Shown: piece after piece, positions 18,661 through 28,091 of the stretch
Numbering within the stretch: the first letter of the stretch is position 1
Layout: each line of letters begins with the position of its first letter
From: Amycolatopsis mongoliensis
GTDB lineage: Bacteria; Actinomycetota; Actinomycetes; Mycobacteriales; Pseudonocardiaceae
Length of the DNA: 64,000 nt
Assembly (NCBI RefSeq): GCF_030285665.1
Contig: NZ_CP127295.1
Coordinates: forward strand, 372,001 to 436,000
Direction: 5' to 3'
Program-made: the position numbers and the translations under genes
Notes under the pieces: generated by a model
Told to the model about the DNA's origin: nothing
The model's database searches: none
Seen by the model: the letters and a program-made list of their open reading frames with translations, nothing else

Positions 18661-19438
18661 GGAGGCGACCCACCGCTTCCAGGACCGGCGTCAGCACCTC
18701 GACCTCGCGTGCGGTGCCCACGCACTCGGTGATCCCCGCGCCCACGACCTCGTACCCGGCCAGGGCGTCCAGCTCGGACACCAGCCGTTCGATCGTCCAG
18801 CCGCCCGGCTCCGGGTGGTTGAGGCCCGCGAACTCCGCCGGGTCCAGCACGTCCAGGTCCACGTGGACGTACAGCTTCTCCACGCCCGCCAGGGCATCCA
18901 TCGACGTGACCGCCAAGCCCCGCGAAACCGCCGACCGCTCTTCCGGGTCGAACACGCGCGTCCCGGCGAGAGCCACGTTCCCGGGAGTCAGCGCCGGGGC
19001 GGCCGCGAACTCCGGGTCGCCCTCGCCGAACAGCGACCGCAGCACCATCCCGTGGAACGCCCCCGACGGGGACGACTCGGCCGTGTTCAGGTCGGCGTGC
19101 GCGTCGAACCACGCGACGCCCAGGCCCGGGCCGTACCGGAACCGCGCGACGCCGATCGGCACCAGCTCGACCCCGCAGTCGCCGCCGATCGTCAGGACCG
19201 GGCCACCCGGGGCCTCCAGCGCCGCCAGCTGCGCCGCGCGGTTCGGGCCCGTCAGCTCGGCCCGCGACGCGATTCCCCGGTCCATTTCGGACACCGTCCG
19301 CGTCTGCCGGACGTGGTGCACGGGCCGGCCGAGCACGTGCCCGGCCAGCTCCGCGAGCGCCAGGCAGCCGTCCGGCAGCTCCGCCGCCCGCGGCCCCACC
19401 GCGCCCTGGCGCTGCGGGACCGCGTTGACCAGCGTCAC
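18647..19438 (-). CDS. Arginase/agmatinase/formiminoglutamase-family protein
   Basis: 263 residues, slightly short for the ureohydrolase family. Seen: WFDAHADLNT (metal-binding DAHAD), SGAFHGM and VHVDLDVLDP (third metal motif). The first motif reads GGDCGVEL where classical members have GGDHS, so the His ligand is replaced by Cys; activity or metal use may differ. GTG start overlaps the pyc stop (GTGA), so it is translationally coupled to pyruvate carboxylase. Substrate uncertain. Confidence 0.82.
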   Translation of the reverse strand: MTLVNAVPQRQGAVGPRAAELPDGCLALAELAGHVLGRPVHHVRQTRTVSEMDRGIASRAELTGPNRAAQLAALEAPGGPVLTIGGDCGVELVPIGVARFRYGPGLGVAWFDAHADLNTAESSPSGAFHGMVLRSLFGEGDPEFAAAPALTPGNVALAGTRVFDPEERSAVSRGLAVTSMDALAGVEKLYVHVDLDVLDPAEFAGLNHPEPGGWTIERLVSELDALAGYEVVGAGITECVGTAREVEVLTPVLEAVGRLLVSG

Positions 19439-22400
19439 TCCAGCACCAGCAGCAGGTCACCGCCCTCGACCTGCTGGACGGAGTTGATCGCCAGCCGGCC
19501 GACCTTGCCGCCCGCGGACGCGGTGATCGACGCTTCCATCTTCATGGCCTCGATCGTCGCGACCGTCGCTCCGGACTCGACCGTGTCGCCTTCGGAGACC
19601 TGCAGCGTCACCACGCCGGCGAACGGCGCCGCGACCTGCTTCGGGTTGCCCTTCTCCGCCTTCTCGGTCGCCGGGATGTCCGACGCGATCGACCGGTCGC
19701 GGATCTGGATCGGCCGCAGCTGGCCGTTGAGCGTCGACATCACCGTGCGCACGCCGCGCTCGTCGGCCTCGCCGATCGCCTCCAGCTCGATGAGCAGCCG
19801 CACGCCCGGTTCGAGGTCGACCGCGTACTCCTCCCCCGGCCGCAGCCCGTAGAAGAAGTCCTTGCTGGGCAGCACGGACGTGTCGCCGTAGGCCTCGCGG
19901 TGCGCCTCGAACTCCTTGGTGGGCGCCGGGAACAGCAGCCGGTTGAGCGTCCGGCGCGGCTCCGAAGCCAGTGCCGAGCGGTCCTCTTCGGACAGTTCGG
20001 CGACCGGCTTCGCCGCCGCGCGGCCCTCGAGGGCCTTGGTGCGGAACGGCTCCGGCCAGCCGCCCGGCGGGTCGCCGAGCTCGCCGCGCAGGAAGCCGAT
20101 CACCGAGTCGGGGATGTCGAACTTGTTCGGCTCCGCCTCGAAGTCCGCCGGGGCCACGCCCGCGCCGACCAGGTGCAGCGCGAGGTCGCCGACGACCTTG
20201 GACGACGGCGTCACCTTCACCAGGTGGCCGAGGATCTTGTCGGCGGCGGCGTACATCGCCTCGATGTCCTCGAACCGGTCGCCCAGGCCCAGCGCGATGG
20301 CCTGCGTGCGCAGGTTCGACAGCTGCCCGCCCGGGATCTCGTGGTGGTAGACGCGCCCGGTCGGCGACGCCAGCCCGGCCTCGAACGGCGCGTAGATCTT
20401 GCGCACGCTCTCCCAGTACGGCTCCAGCTCGCCGATCGCGTCCAGGTCCAGCCCCGTCGTGCGGTCGGAGTGGTCGGTGGCCGCCACGATCGACGACAGC
20501 GACGGCTGCGACGTCGTGCCCGCCATCGACGACACCGCGCCGTCGACGGCGTCCGCGCCCGCGTTGATCGCCGCGAGGTAGGTGGCCAGCTGGCCGCCCG
20601 CGGTGTCGTGGGTGTGGATGTGCACCGGCAGGTCGAACTCCTTGCGCAGCGCGGTGACCAGCTTGGTCGCCGCGGGCGCGCGCAGCAGCCCGGCCATGTC
20701 CTTGATCGCCAGGACGTGCGCCCCGGCGCCGACGATCTGCTCGGCCAGCTTGAGGTAGTAGTCGAGCGTGTAGAGCTTCTCCCCCGGGTCCGACAGGTCC
20801 GAGGTGTAGCAGAGCGCCACCTCGGCGACGGCGGAGCCGGTCTCGCGCACGGCTTCGATGGCCGGGCGCATCTGCTCGACGTCGTTGAGCGCGTCGAAGA
20901 TCCGGAAGATGTCGATGCCGGTCTTCGTGGCCTCTTCGACGAAGGCGGTCGTCACCTCGGTCGGGTAAGGCGTGTAGCCGACGGTGTTGCGCCCGCGCAG
21001 CAGCATCTGGAGGCAGATGTTCGGCACGGCCTCGCGCAGCGCGGCCAGCCGCTCCCACGGGTCCTCGGCGAGGAACCGCAGCGCGACGTCGTAGGTCGCA
21101 CCGCCCCAGCACTCCAGCGACAGCAGCTGCGGCAGGGTGTTCGCGACGATCGGCGCCACCGCGAGGAGGTCCTTCGTGCGGACGCGGGTGGCGAGCAGCG
21201 ACTGGTGCGCGTCGCGGAACGTCGTGTCCGTGACGCCGATGTGCGGCGACTTCCGCAGCCATTCCGCGAACCCGCCCGGGCCCAGCTCGACGAGCTTCTG
21301 CTTCGAGCCCGGCGCCGGCTGCGCGTCCTTCGGCAGCTTCGGCAGCTTCAGCGTGGCGTCCGGGGTCTTCGGGCGCTCGCCGTGCGGCTTGTTGACCGTC
21401 TGGTCGGCGAGGTAGGTCAGCAGCCGCGTGCCGCGGTCGGCGGACTGCCGCGCGGTGAGCAGCTGCGGGCGCTCCTCGATGAACGACGTCGTGACGCGCC
21501 CGGCGCGGAAGTCCTCGTCGTCGAGAACCGCCTGCAGGAACGGGATGTTCGTGGCGACGCCGCGGATCCGGAACTCGGCGACGGCGCGCCGCGCGCGGCC
21601 GACGGCGGTCTTGAAGTCGCGGCCGCGGCAGGTGAGCTTCACCAGCAGCGAGTCGAAGTGCGCGCTGATCTCGGTGCCGGAGAAGGCGGTACCGCCGTCG
21701 AGCCGGATGCCCGAGCCGCCCGGCGAGCGGTAGGCGGAGATCATCCCGGTGTCCGGGCGGAAGCCGTTGGCCGGGTCCTCGGTGGTGATGCGGCACTGCA
21801 GCGCGGCGCCGCGCAGGTAGATCTTGTCCTGCGCCAGGCCGAGGTCGTCGAGGGTCTCGCCGGCGGCGATCCGCAGCTGCGACTGCACGAGATCGACGTC
21901 GGTGACCTCTTCGGTGACCGTGTGCTCGACCTGGATGCGCGGGTTCATCTCGATGAAGACGTGGTTGCCCTGCTTGTCGAGCAGGAACTCGACGGTGCCG
22001 GCGTTGCGGTAGCCGATCTGGCGGGCGAACTTGACCGCGTCCGCGCAGATGCGGTCGCGCAGCTCGGGGTCGAGGTTCGGCGCCGGGGCGAGCTCGACGA
22101 CCTTCTGGTGGCGCCGCTGCACCGAGCAGTCGCGCTCGTAGAGGTGGATGACGTTGCCCGCGCCGTCGGCGAGGATCTGCACCTCGATGTGCCGCGGCTC
22201 GACGACGGCCTTCTCGAGGAAGACGGTCGGGTCACCGAAGGCGGACTCGGCCTCGCGCGCGGCGGCCTCGATGGACTCGCGCAGCTGGGCGGGGTCCTCG
22301 ACGCGGCGCATCCCGCGTCCGCCACCGCCGGCGACGGCCTTCACGAAGACGGGGAAGCCCAGGTCCTCGGCGGCCGCGACCAGCGCGTCGACGTCACTGG

Positions 22401-22812
22401 AGGGCTCGGACGACCCGAGGACGGGTACGCCGGCCTCCCGCGCGGCCTTGACCGCGCGCGCCTTGTTCCCGGTGAGCTCGAGGATGTCGGCGCTCGGCCC
22501 GACGAAGGTGATACCCGCTTCTTCGCACGCGCGCGCGAGATCGGGGTTCTCGGAGAGGAAGCCGTAACCGGGGTAGACGGCATCGGCCCCCGCCTTCTTC
22601 GCGGCGGCGACGATCTCGTCGACCGAGAGGTAGGCACGCACGGGATGACCGGGCTCGCCGATCTCGTACGCCTCGTCGGCCTTCAGCCGGTGCAGCGAGT
22701 TGCGGTCCTCGTGCGGAAACACGGCGACGGTACCCGCGCCCAGTTCGTAGCCGGCGCGGAACGCTCGGATCGCGATCTCCCCGCGGTTGGCCACCAGCAC
22801 CTTGCGGAACAT
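19435..22812 (-). CDS. pyc: Pyruvate carboxylase
   Basis: Biotin-dependent anaplerotic enzyme converting pyruvate, bicarbonate and ATP to oxaloacetate; 1125 residues, full length. Order: biotin carboxylase (starts MFRKVLVANRGEIAIRAF, ATP-grasp region with FVKAVAGGGGRGMR), carboxyltransferase (~530-800, with GVTDTTFRDAHQSLLATR), conserved linker domain, and C-terminal biotinyl domain with EAMKMEAS (biotinylated Lys). ATG 22812 is chosen because GGGAAGGACC precedes it and the product begins at the canonical motif. The corresponding M. tuberculosis gene is Rv2967c (memory). Confidence 0.97.
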   Translation of the reverse strand: MFRKVLVANRGEIAIRAFRAGYELGAGTVAVFPHEDRNSLHRLKADEAYEIGEPGHPVRAYLSVDEIVAAAKKAGADAVYPGYGFLSENPDLARACEEAGITFVGPSADILELTGNKARAVKAAREAGVPVLGSSEPSSDVDALVAAAEDLGFPVFVKAVAGGGGRGMRRVEDPAQLRESIEAAAREAESAFGDPTVFLEKAVVEPRHIEVQILADGAGNVIHLYERDCSVQRRHQKVVELAPAPNLDPELRDRICADAVKFARQIGYRNAGTVEFLLDKQGNHVFIEMNPRIQVEHTVTEEVTDVDLVQSQLRIAAGETLDDLGLAQDKIYLRGAALQCRITTEDPANGFRPDTGMISAYRSPGGSGIRLDGGTAFSGTEISAHFDSLLVKLTCRGRDFKTAVGRARRAVAEFRIRGVATNIPFLQAVLDDEDFRAGRVTTSFIEERPQLLTARQSADRGTRLLTYLADQTVNKPHGERPKTPDATLKLPKLPKDAQPAPGSKQKLVELGPGGFAEWLRKSPHIGVTDTTFRDAHQSLLATRVRTKDLLAVAPIVANTLPQLLSLECWGGATYDVALRFLAEDPWERLAALREAVPNICLQMLLRGRNTVGYTPYPTEVTTAFVEEATKTGIDIFRIFDALNDVEQMRPAIEAVRETGSAVAEVALCYTSDLSDPGEKLYTLDYYLKLAEQIVGAGAHVLAIKDMAGLLRAPAATKLVTALRKEFDLPVHIHTHDTAGGQLATYLAAINAGADAVDGAVSSMAGTTSQPSLSSIVAATDHSDRTTGLDLDAIGELEPYWESVRKIYAPFEAGLASPTGRVYHHEIPGGQLSNLRTQAIALGLGDRFEDIEAMYAAADKILGHLVKVTPSSKVVGDLALHLVGAGVAPADFEAEPNKFDIPDSVIGFLRGELGDPPGGWPEPFRTKALEGRAAAKPVAELSEEDRSALASEPRRTLNRLLFPAPTKEFEAHREAYGDTSVLPSKDFFYGLRPGEEYAVDLEPGVRLLIELEAIGEADERGVRTVMSTLNGQLRPIQIRDRSIASDIPATEKAEKGNPKQVAAPFAGVVTLQVSEGDTVESGATVATIEAMKMEASITASAGGKVGRLAINSVQQVEGGDLLLVLE

Positions 22813-22983
22813 GCCCGGTCCTTCCCATTTGGATCGGTAAGTCAACGCACGTTACCCGGTTCTTCCCGCTCTGCGGGAGTTCAGTACCAGGTGATGGACA
22901 TCATGCGGACCAGACGGTTCACCGGTCAGCCTTGGTGGCACCCCTCGACGACCCCTCGACGCGGAGGATCAGCCACCGGCAAC

Positions 22984-23103
22984 GCAGCCCCCGCCCTCCT
23001 CGGGGGGCGTGCCCTTGTCCAGCGTAACGGGCCCCCCGGACGAAAAGCCGGGAAAGCGGCTGCTGCGGCCCGCTTGTCCACATACGGGCCGCGCTGTGGG
23101 CAA
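22984..23103 (+). repeat. Interspersed element, copy A (paired DnaA-box-like nonamers)
   Basis: About 120 nt. It starts GCAGCCCCCGCCCTCC, has AGCGTAACGG at 23021-23030, TTGTCCACA at 23074-23082 and TGTGGGCAA at 23095-23103 (one mismatch to TGTGGACAA), with the two nonamers facing each other 12 nt apart. Same layout in copies B, C and D. It lies upstream of pyc (-) and downstream of the subtilase gene (-). The remaining 22813-22983 holds the pyc promoter region and a small CCCGC/GCGGG hairpin. Confidence 0.85.
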
Positions 23104-23118
23104 CCCAGCTGCGGCCGT

Positions 23119-24021
23119 TCAGGATCCCGGTGACGCGTAAAGCAGCCGGTTGGCCGTGCCGTCCGGAACGCCCTGCAACGCGTTCGGGGTCGCCGCCTGA
23201 ACAAGCGCTTGGTCCACCTGGCCGGGCGAGGCTTCCGGGTGCTGGGCGCGGTACAGCGCCGCCACTCCCGCCGCGAACGCCGCCGCCATCGACGTGCCCG
23301 ACTCGGGGCCCCCTCCGGTGCCGCCCGCGATCGGGCCCGGGACCTCCACCCCCGGCGCGTACAGGTCGACGTCCTGGCCGAAGTTCGACGCCTTGTCCGG
23401 GTGGTCCTGGACGTCCGTGGCGCCGACCGTCAGCGCCTCCGGCACCCGGCCCGGGGAGAACCCGCTCGCGTCCGCCGTCTCGCTGCCCGCCGGGACCGCG
23501 ACCGGGACCACCGCCGCCAGGCGCTTCACCGCCGCGTCGAGCTGGTCGTTCGGGACGCCGCCGATGCCGAGGACGGCGACCGCCGGCTGCTGGGCGTTCT
23601 GCGCGACCCAGTCGAGGCCCGCGATGATCTGGTCGGTGGCGCCGCCGCCGTCCTTGTCGAGCACCCGCACCGGCACGATCTGCGCGCCCTTCGCGACGCC
23701 GTAGTCCTTGCCCGCGGCGATCCCGGCGAGGCGCGTGCCGTGGCCGTTGGTGTCGGACGTGTCGGAGCCGCCGGCCAGGAAGTCCCGCCCGGGCGCGACC
23801 CGGCCCTCGAAGTCGGGGTGCTTCGCGTCGACGCCGCTGTCGATCACGTAGATCGTGACGCCCGAGGCGTCGTTCGCGTAGCGGTAGGCGTGGTCGAGCC
23901 CGGTGCGCTGGTCGATCCGGTCCAGCCCCCAGCCCGGCGGATCCGGCTGCACCCCGCCGGCGGCGACCGCCGGGGTCTGACCTGCCAGCACGACCGCCAC
24001 TGCCGCGAGAAGCATCCTCAT
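23119..24021 (-). CDS. Secreted S8 (subtilisin-like) serine peptidase, possibly altered
   Basis: 300 residues with a signal peptide (MRMLLAAVAVVLAGQTPAVA) and a bare catalytic domain, no prodomain or C-terminal anchor. Triad seen: Asp61 in VIDSGVD, His94 in NGHGTRLAG, Ser244 in ESGTSMAAAF. The oxyanion-hole Asn of the usual AAGN motif is Ser here (VPAGSET, residue 180), so activity may be low or lost. ATG 24021 gives a good signal peptide; TTG 24057 is an upstream alternative. It follows the caspase-like gene by 37 nt on the same strand, so the two are probably co-transcribed. Confidence 0.85.
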   Translation of the reverse strand: MRMLLAAVAVVLAGQTPAVAAGGVQPDPPGWGLDRIDQRTGLDHAYRYANDASGVTIYVIDSGVDAKHPDFEGRVAPGRDFLAGGSDTSDTNGHGTRLAGIAAGKDYGVAKGAQIVPVRVLDKDGGGATDQIIAGLDWVAQNAQQPAVAVLGIGGVPNDQLDAAVKRLAAVVPVAVPAGSETADASGFSPGRVPEALTVGATDVQDHPDKASNFGQDVDLYAPGVEVPGPIAGGTGGGPESGTSMAAAFAAGVAALYRAQHPEASPGQVDQALVQAATPNALQGVPDGTANRLLYASPGS

Positions 24022-24058
24022 GATCGTCGTGGTACCCCGGCGGTGCCCGGGCGACAAC

Positions 24059-26230
24059 TCAGGACTGTCGCCCGTTCGGCTGATTCCGGCGGACGGCCAG
24101 AACCACGGTGTCGATCGCCAGCAGCAAGACGCCCGACGCGGCGATCGTCAGTCCCGCCACGGTCACGGAGGAATGATCCAGCGCCGCGGCGGCCGTCGGC
24201 GCGAGGACACCCAGCAGCCCGGCGGTCCCCATGCCCAGCACGGCACAGCCCACGGGGCGCGGGCGAAGCACCATGGCGACGACGGGCACGGCCACGGCCA
24301 GCAAGGCGCCGAGCACGAAGTAGGCCGCCGCGCGGCCGGCGTCGCCGGAGTCGTAGGCGCCCAGCTCGCCGAGCTGGAGGAGCCAGCCGACGGCGATCGT
24401 CACGCCCAGGACGATCGCCACCCAGGCCGGCCGGTCGCGCACCCTGCCGATGCCCAGCGCGTGGCTCCGGCGCAGCGCCGCCGGCGCGCACGCCCCCGCG
24501 ACCACCCACGCGAGGTGCGCCAGCAGCTCGAAGGTGAAGCCGGCGTTCAGCTCGGTGCCCGAGCCGTCGGACAGGGTGACCGCCTCACCGAGGAAGCGCA
24601 GCAACCCGAACAGGGCGGCCAGACCGACGCCGAGCAGCAGGGCCGGTCCGGTCCGCGACCTGGTCCGCGGCGCCAGCGTCAGGATCCCGGCGAGCAGCGC
24701 GCAGGCCGCCACGATCCCCGCGTAGAACTCCATACCGGGCCGGTACTCGGCCAGCTTGTATTCGCCGTAGCGGTAGTACAGGCCCAGGCCGATCACCGCG
24801 AAGACCGCGCCGGCGATCGCGGTCACCCCGGCGAACCCGCCGACCGGATCCACCGCACCCGCCCGCGCCCCGGCCGTCGATGCCGGCTGGGGCGTGGATT
24901 TCCCGAGTTCGGGCTCGGGTTCGGCCACAGCCACCGGTTCCGGATCTGTCACCACAGGCTCGGCTTCGGGTTCCGCGGCGACCACGGGCTCGGGCGCCGG
25001 CTCCGGGACCGCCTCGATCTCCACCGCCACCACGACATCGCCGGTCGGCCCGGTCACCACGACCTTCCCCTGGCGCGTTCCCGACTCCCCCGCCGTGACC
25101 GACAGCTCCGCCCCACCGGAAACCTCGGTCACCCGGATCCACGCGTGCGAGGCCTCGAACCGCACCTCCCGCGCCACCGGCGGCCCCGACACCCGCAGCG
25201 AAGCCGAAGCCACCTCGCCGGAGTCTGCCGACAACCGCACCGAAGACGTGTCCACCCGCACCACCGCCACGCCCAGCGCGTCCGACGCCGCCGCCGCGAC
25301 GTGCTGGATGTCCGTGGCCGCCATGACTTTCAGCGCTTCGAACGCCCCCATCGCCACCGGGAGGTTGTCGCTCGAAAGCCGGCGCCGCAGCTCGGCCACC
25401 GCGCCCAGCCGCGTGAACTGGTTCTCCGCCGCGATCGCGCCCGCCAGGTCCGGCGGGATCGGGGACGGCTTGATCCGGCGACGCCTGCTCTTCGCCAGGT
25501 ACAGCTCGCCCTGCATCTCGATGTCGCGGCTCGGGGTCTGCTTCGGGTTGCGCTCGCGGACGCGGTCGAACAGGTACTCGTACAGCTCGCCGAGCGCGAT
25601 CCAGCCGTCCTCGTCGCGGTCCGCCTCACCCGTGCGCAGCCCCTCCACCAGCGCCGACGTGAACACCGACGGCTGCGCGGGCTCCCCCTCGGCCAGCCGC
25701 GCGCCCTCGAAGGCGTACTCGATCGAGTTCGACGCCGTGATGACCGCGCGGCCGCGGCCGCCGCGGAAGCTGTCCAGGACGTTCGCGTCGCCCGACGCCC
25801 GCACCGCCACGCCCTGCCCGAACGCGCCGCCGTAACAGCAGTCCAGCAGCAGGACGACGCTGCGCGAGCGGCTCTGCCGGAGGCACTGCTGCACGAACTG
25901 CGCGGGCACCGCGGTCGACCGCAGCCGGTCGGGCCGGGTGTTGCGCGCGGCGAAGTACAGCCCGCCCGAGTCGTCCTTCAAGCCGTGGCAGGAAAAGTGC
26001 ATCAGGAGGACGTCGTCGGAACGGCCCTCGGCGCAGAGGTCCTCGATCTCCGCCTGCACGACGTGCGCGGTCTCGTTGCGGACCACCTGGACCTCGAAGT
26101 CGCTGATCGCCCGGTCGGACAGCACCTCCGCGAGGGCGTCCGCGTCCGCCGCGGGCGAGCCCAGCCGCTGCAGCCCCGCGTTGTCGTACTCGCCGTTGGC
26201 GACGATCAGCGCCCGCCTCCGCCCGGCCAT
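24059..26230 (-). CDS. Caspase-family (C14) peptidase with C-terminal membrane domain
   Basis: 723 residues. Order: caspase-like domain (1-~230) with His82 in HFSCHG and Cys132 in LDCCYGG as the dyad, a helical region (~250-330), a beta-sandwich-like segment (~335-420), a Glu/Pro-rich linker (~425-480), and about eight hydrophobic segments to the C-terminus. The catalytic domain should face the cytoplasm. Caspase-like proteases in bacteria act in regulated proteolysis and in several abortive-infection systems (known); no partner sensor is visible here apart from the adjacent S8 peptidase. Confidence 0.88.
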   Translation of the reverse strand: MAGRRRALIVANGEYDNAGLQRLGSPAADADALAEVLSDRAISDFEVQVVRNETAHVVQAEIEDLCAEGRSDDVLLMHFSCHGLKDDSGGLYFAARNTRPDRLRSTAVPAQFVQQCLRQSRSRSVVLLLDCCYGGAFGQGVAVRASGDANVLDSFRGGRGRAVITASNSIEYAFEGARLAEGEPAQPSVFTSALVEGLRTGEADRDEDGWIALGELYEYLFDRVRERNPKQTPSRDIEMQGELYLAKSRRRRIKPSPIPPDLAGAIAAENQFTRLGAVAELRRRLSSDNLPVAMGAFEALKVMAATDIQHVAAAASDALGVAVVRVDTSSVRLSADSGEVASASLRVSGPPVAREVRFEASHAWIRVTEVSGGAELSVTAGESGTRQGKVVVTGPTGDVVVAVEIEAVPEPAPEPVVAAEPEAEPVVTDPEPVAVAEPEPELGKSTPQPASTAGARAGAVDPVGGFAGVTAIAGAVFAVIGLGLYYRYGEYKLAEYRPGMEFYAGIVAACALLAGILTLAPRTRSRTGPALLLGVGLAALFGLLRFLGEAVTLSDGSGTELNAGFTFELLAHLAWVVAGACAPAALRRSHALGIGRVRDRPAWVAIVLGVTIAVGWLLQLGELGAYDSGDAGRAAAYFVLGALLAVAVPVVAMVLRPRPVGCAVLGMGTAGLLGVLAPTAAAALDHSSVTVAGLTIAASGVLLLAIDTVVLAVRRNQPNGRQS

Positions 26231-26284
26231 ACCGGTAGGAGACGCCCACCGGGAGCGTTACGGCAAGCAGCCGAACGGGCACAC

Positions 26285-27424
26285 CTAACCGGCCGCCGCC
26301 TGGAAAATCGTTTCCTGCCCTTCGAGGCAGACGACGGCGTCGAACGCGGCCGCCACGTCGACCGCCGGTGACATGTGCGCGTGCCGGATGCTCGACGCCG
26401 CCGGGTGCGCGACCACGCAGGGCGCTCGAGATGCCAGTGCCGCCTCGACGCTGCCTTCCGCGGGCGCCTCCAGGGCCTGCTCGAACATCCGGAACCCCAA
26501 CCGGGCTTCCGGGTCGGGGGCCAGGCCGGTGGTCGTCCCCGCGACGGCGGTGAGCGCGAGCGCGAAGTACTTCTCCCCCAGCTCCGCGGCCAGGTGCGTG
26601 CCCGCGGACGGCGCCGTCATCCCGGGCATCGGCGAGAACGGCACGCGCTGGAGGTGCCCGTTGTGGAGCATCAGGACGATCTTTTCGCCCGGGTGCAGCC
26701 GGCGCAGCAGCCGCACGGTGGCCGCCATGTACGCGTCCCGCGACGAACTCTGCGGCTCGGGCGCGCGGCCCGCCATCAGCGCGGCCAGCTCCCGCAGGTA
26801 CAGGTCGATCCGCAGCGCGCCCTCGGCGTGGTGCGCGGCCACGTCGCCGTAGCCGAGCGCCGCCACGTGTCCGTTGAGGACGGTCAGCGCCGCCGTCGCC
26901 GCATCGCGCGCTTCAGGAATCATTTCCTGGTACCGCCCGGGCGCGACCGCACTGCTCACCGACGCGTACGGCTCGCACGCCGCCACCGCCGTGTCCACAA
27001 GGGACACGTTGGCCGGGTCCACGCGCAAGACGTGCTCGCGGAGGGCCTGCAGCGCGGGCACCGGCGACCCCGCCGAACTCGGCACGTCCAGACCGGCGAA
27101 CCGGACACCGCGACCGCGCAGCCAGGTCAGCATCGAGTGCACCTCGGCCGAATCGCCGAGGCCGAAGGTGAAGCCGTCCCGCGCGATGTCGGCGACGTCA
27201 CCCGGGCCGCCCTGAAGCCACGTGTCGACCAGGTGCCCTTCGGGAAACCCGCCTTCGAAGCCCAGGACCGTGAACCCGCGTTCGGAGACGAGGTGCCGGA
27301 GGAGACGGTCGCGCAGCGCGCCGAACTCACGGATGTGATGGTTGTTCTCGCCGATCGCGACGACCTCGGCGTCGCCGATCAGGGCGGCGATGGACGTGAC
27401 GTCGATGGACCCTGGCTCTGGCAT
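26285..27424 (-). CDS. Erythromycin esterase-family protein
   Basis: 379 residues, cytoplasmic. Seen: VVAIGENNHHIREF near residue 25 (the GExxH active-site motif of EreA/EreB-type enzymes), FEGGFPEG, and VLMLHNGHLQRVPF containing the conserved HNxH. Family members hydrolyse macrolide lactones or act on related esters; the substrate here is not known. ATG 27424 was chosen because it starts the conserved domain and lies 31 nt from the divergent TetR start; the longer open frame has no support. Probably controlled by that TetR regulator. Confidence 0.83.
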   Translation of the reverse strand: MPEPGSIDVTSIAALIGDAEVVAIGENNHHIREFGALRDRLLRHLVSERGFTVLGFEGGFPEGHLVDTWLQGGPGDVADIARDGFTFGLGDSAEVHSMLTWLRGRGVRFAGLDVPSSAGSPVPALQALREHVLRVDPANVSLVDTAVAACEPYASVSSAVAPGRYQEMIPEARDAATAALTVLNGHVAALGYGDVAAHHAEGALRIDLYLRELAALMAGRAPEPQSSSRDAYMAATVRLLRRLHPGEKIVLMLHNGHLQRVPFSPMPGMTAPSAGTHLAAELGEKYFALALTAVAGTTTGLAPDPEARLGFRMFEQALEAPAEGSVEAALASRAPCVVAHPAASSIRHAHMSPAVDVAAAFDAVVCLEGQETIFQAAAG

Positions 27425-27455
27425 ACTGGGCACACTAACGCAACAGGAGTAGCAG

Positions 27456-28091
27456 TTGGCAACCGAGATTTCCGGCACACGGCGGCCGGGCGGGCGCACC
27501 GAGCGGACGCGCCTCGCCGCCCTGAACGCCACCCTCGAGCTGCTCGGCGAACGCGGGTACGCGGAGCTGACCGTCGAGGCGGTCGCCGAACGCTCCGGCG
27601 TGCACAAGACGACGCTGTACCGCCGGTGGGAGTCCGCCGAAGGCCTGGTCGCGGCGGCCCTGCTGATGGGGACCGAGCAGGAGTGGACGGCCCCGGACAC
27701 CGGCTCGCTCGAAGGCGACCTGCGCGGGATCAACCTGGAGCTGGTGCACTACTTCACCTCGCCGGGCGAGCGCGAGCTCCCGACGGCGTCGATCTCCGCG
27801 GCCTTCCTGTCGGACCGCGCGGCGGACGCGCTGCGCGAGTTCTACGTCGACCGCCACGCGCGCTCGGCGGCGGTCGTCGACCGGGCCGTCGAACGCGGCG
27901 AGGTCCCGCCCGGCACCGACGCCGTCGAAGTCGTGCGCGTGGCGTGCGGGCCGGTCTTCTACCGCCTGTTCGTCTCCCGCGAGGGCGTGACGCCGGAAGA
28001 CGCCGATCTCGCCGCGAAAGCCGCCGCGGCCGCCGCGAAAGCGGGCGTGTTCACGGCAGGGAGCGCCGGTACCGCCGTTCCTCCAGCGTGA
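27456..28091 (+). CDS. TetR-family transcriptional regulator
   Basis: 211 residues. Seen: N-terminal helix-turn-helix with ATLELLGERGYAELTVEA and SGVHKTTLYRRW (recognition helix), then a helical ligand-binding domain. TTG 27456 is supported by AGGAG about 8 nt upstream. Divergent from the erythromycin-esterase-like gene with only 31 nt between the starts, the usual layout for a local repressor. Its 3' end overlaps the convergent acetyltransferase gene by 41 nt. Confidence 0.88.
   Translation: MATEISGTRRPGGRTERTRLAALNATLELLGERGYAELTVEAVAERSGVHKTTLYRRWESAEGLVAAALLMGTEQEWTAPDTGSLEGDLRGINLELVHYFTSPGERELPTASISAAFLSDRAADALREFYVDRHARSAAVVDRAVERGEVPPGTDAVEVVRVACGPVFYRLFVSREGVTPEDADLAAKAAAAAAKAGVFTAGSAGTAVPPA

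Noticed and set aside
22846..22983. Possible tRNA or small RNA in the pyc upstream gap
   Set aside because: A short CCCGC/GCGGG hairpin is present but no cloverleaf, anticodon arm or T-loop could be formed.
19900..23133. 1077-aa open frame antisense to pyruvate carboxylase
   Set aside because: Shadow of pyc codon bias, no domains, and it runs through intergenic element A.
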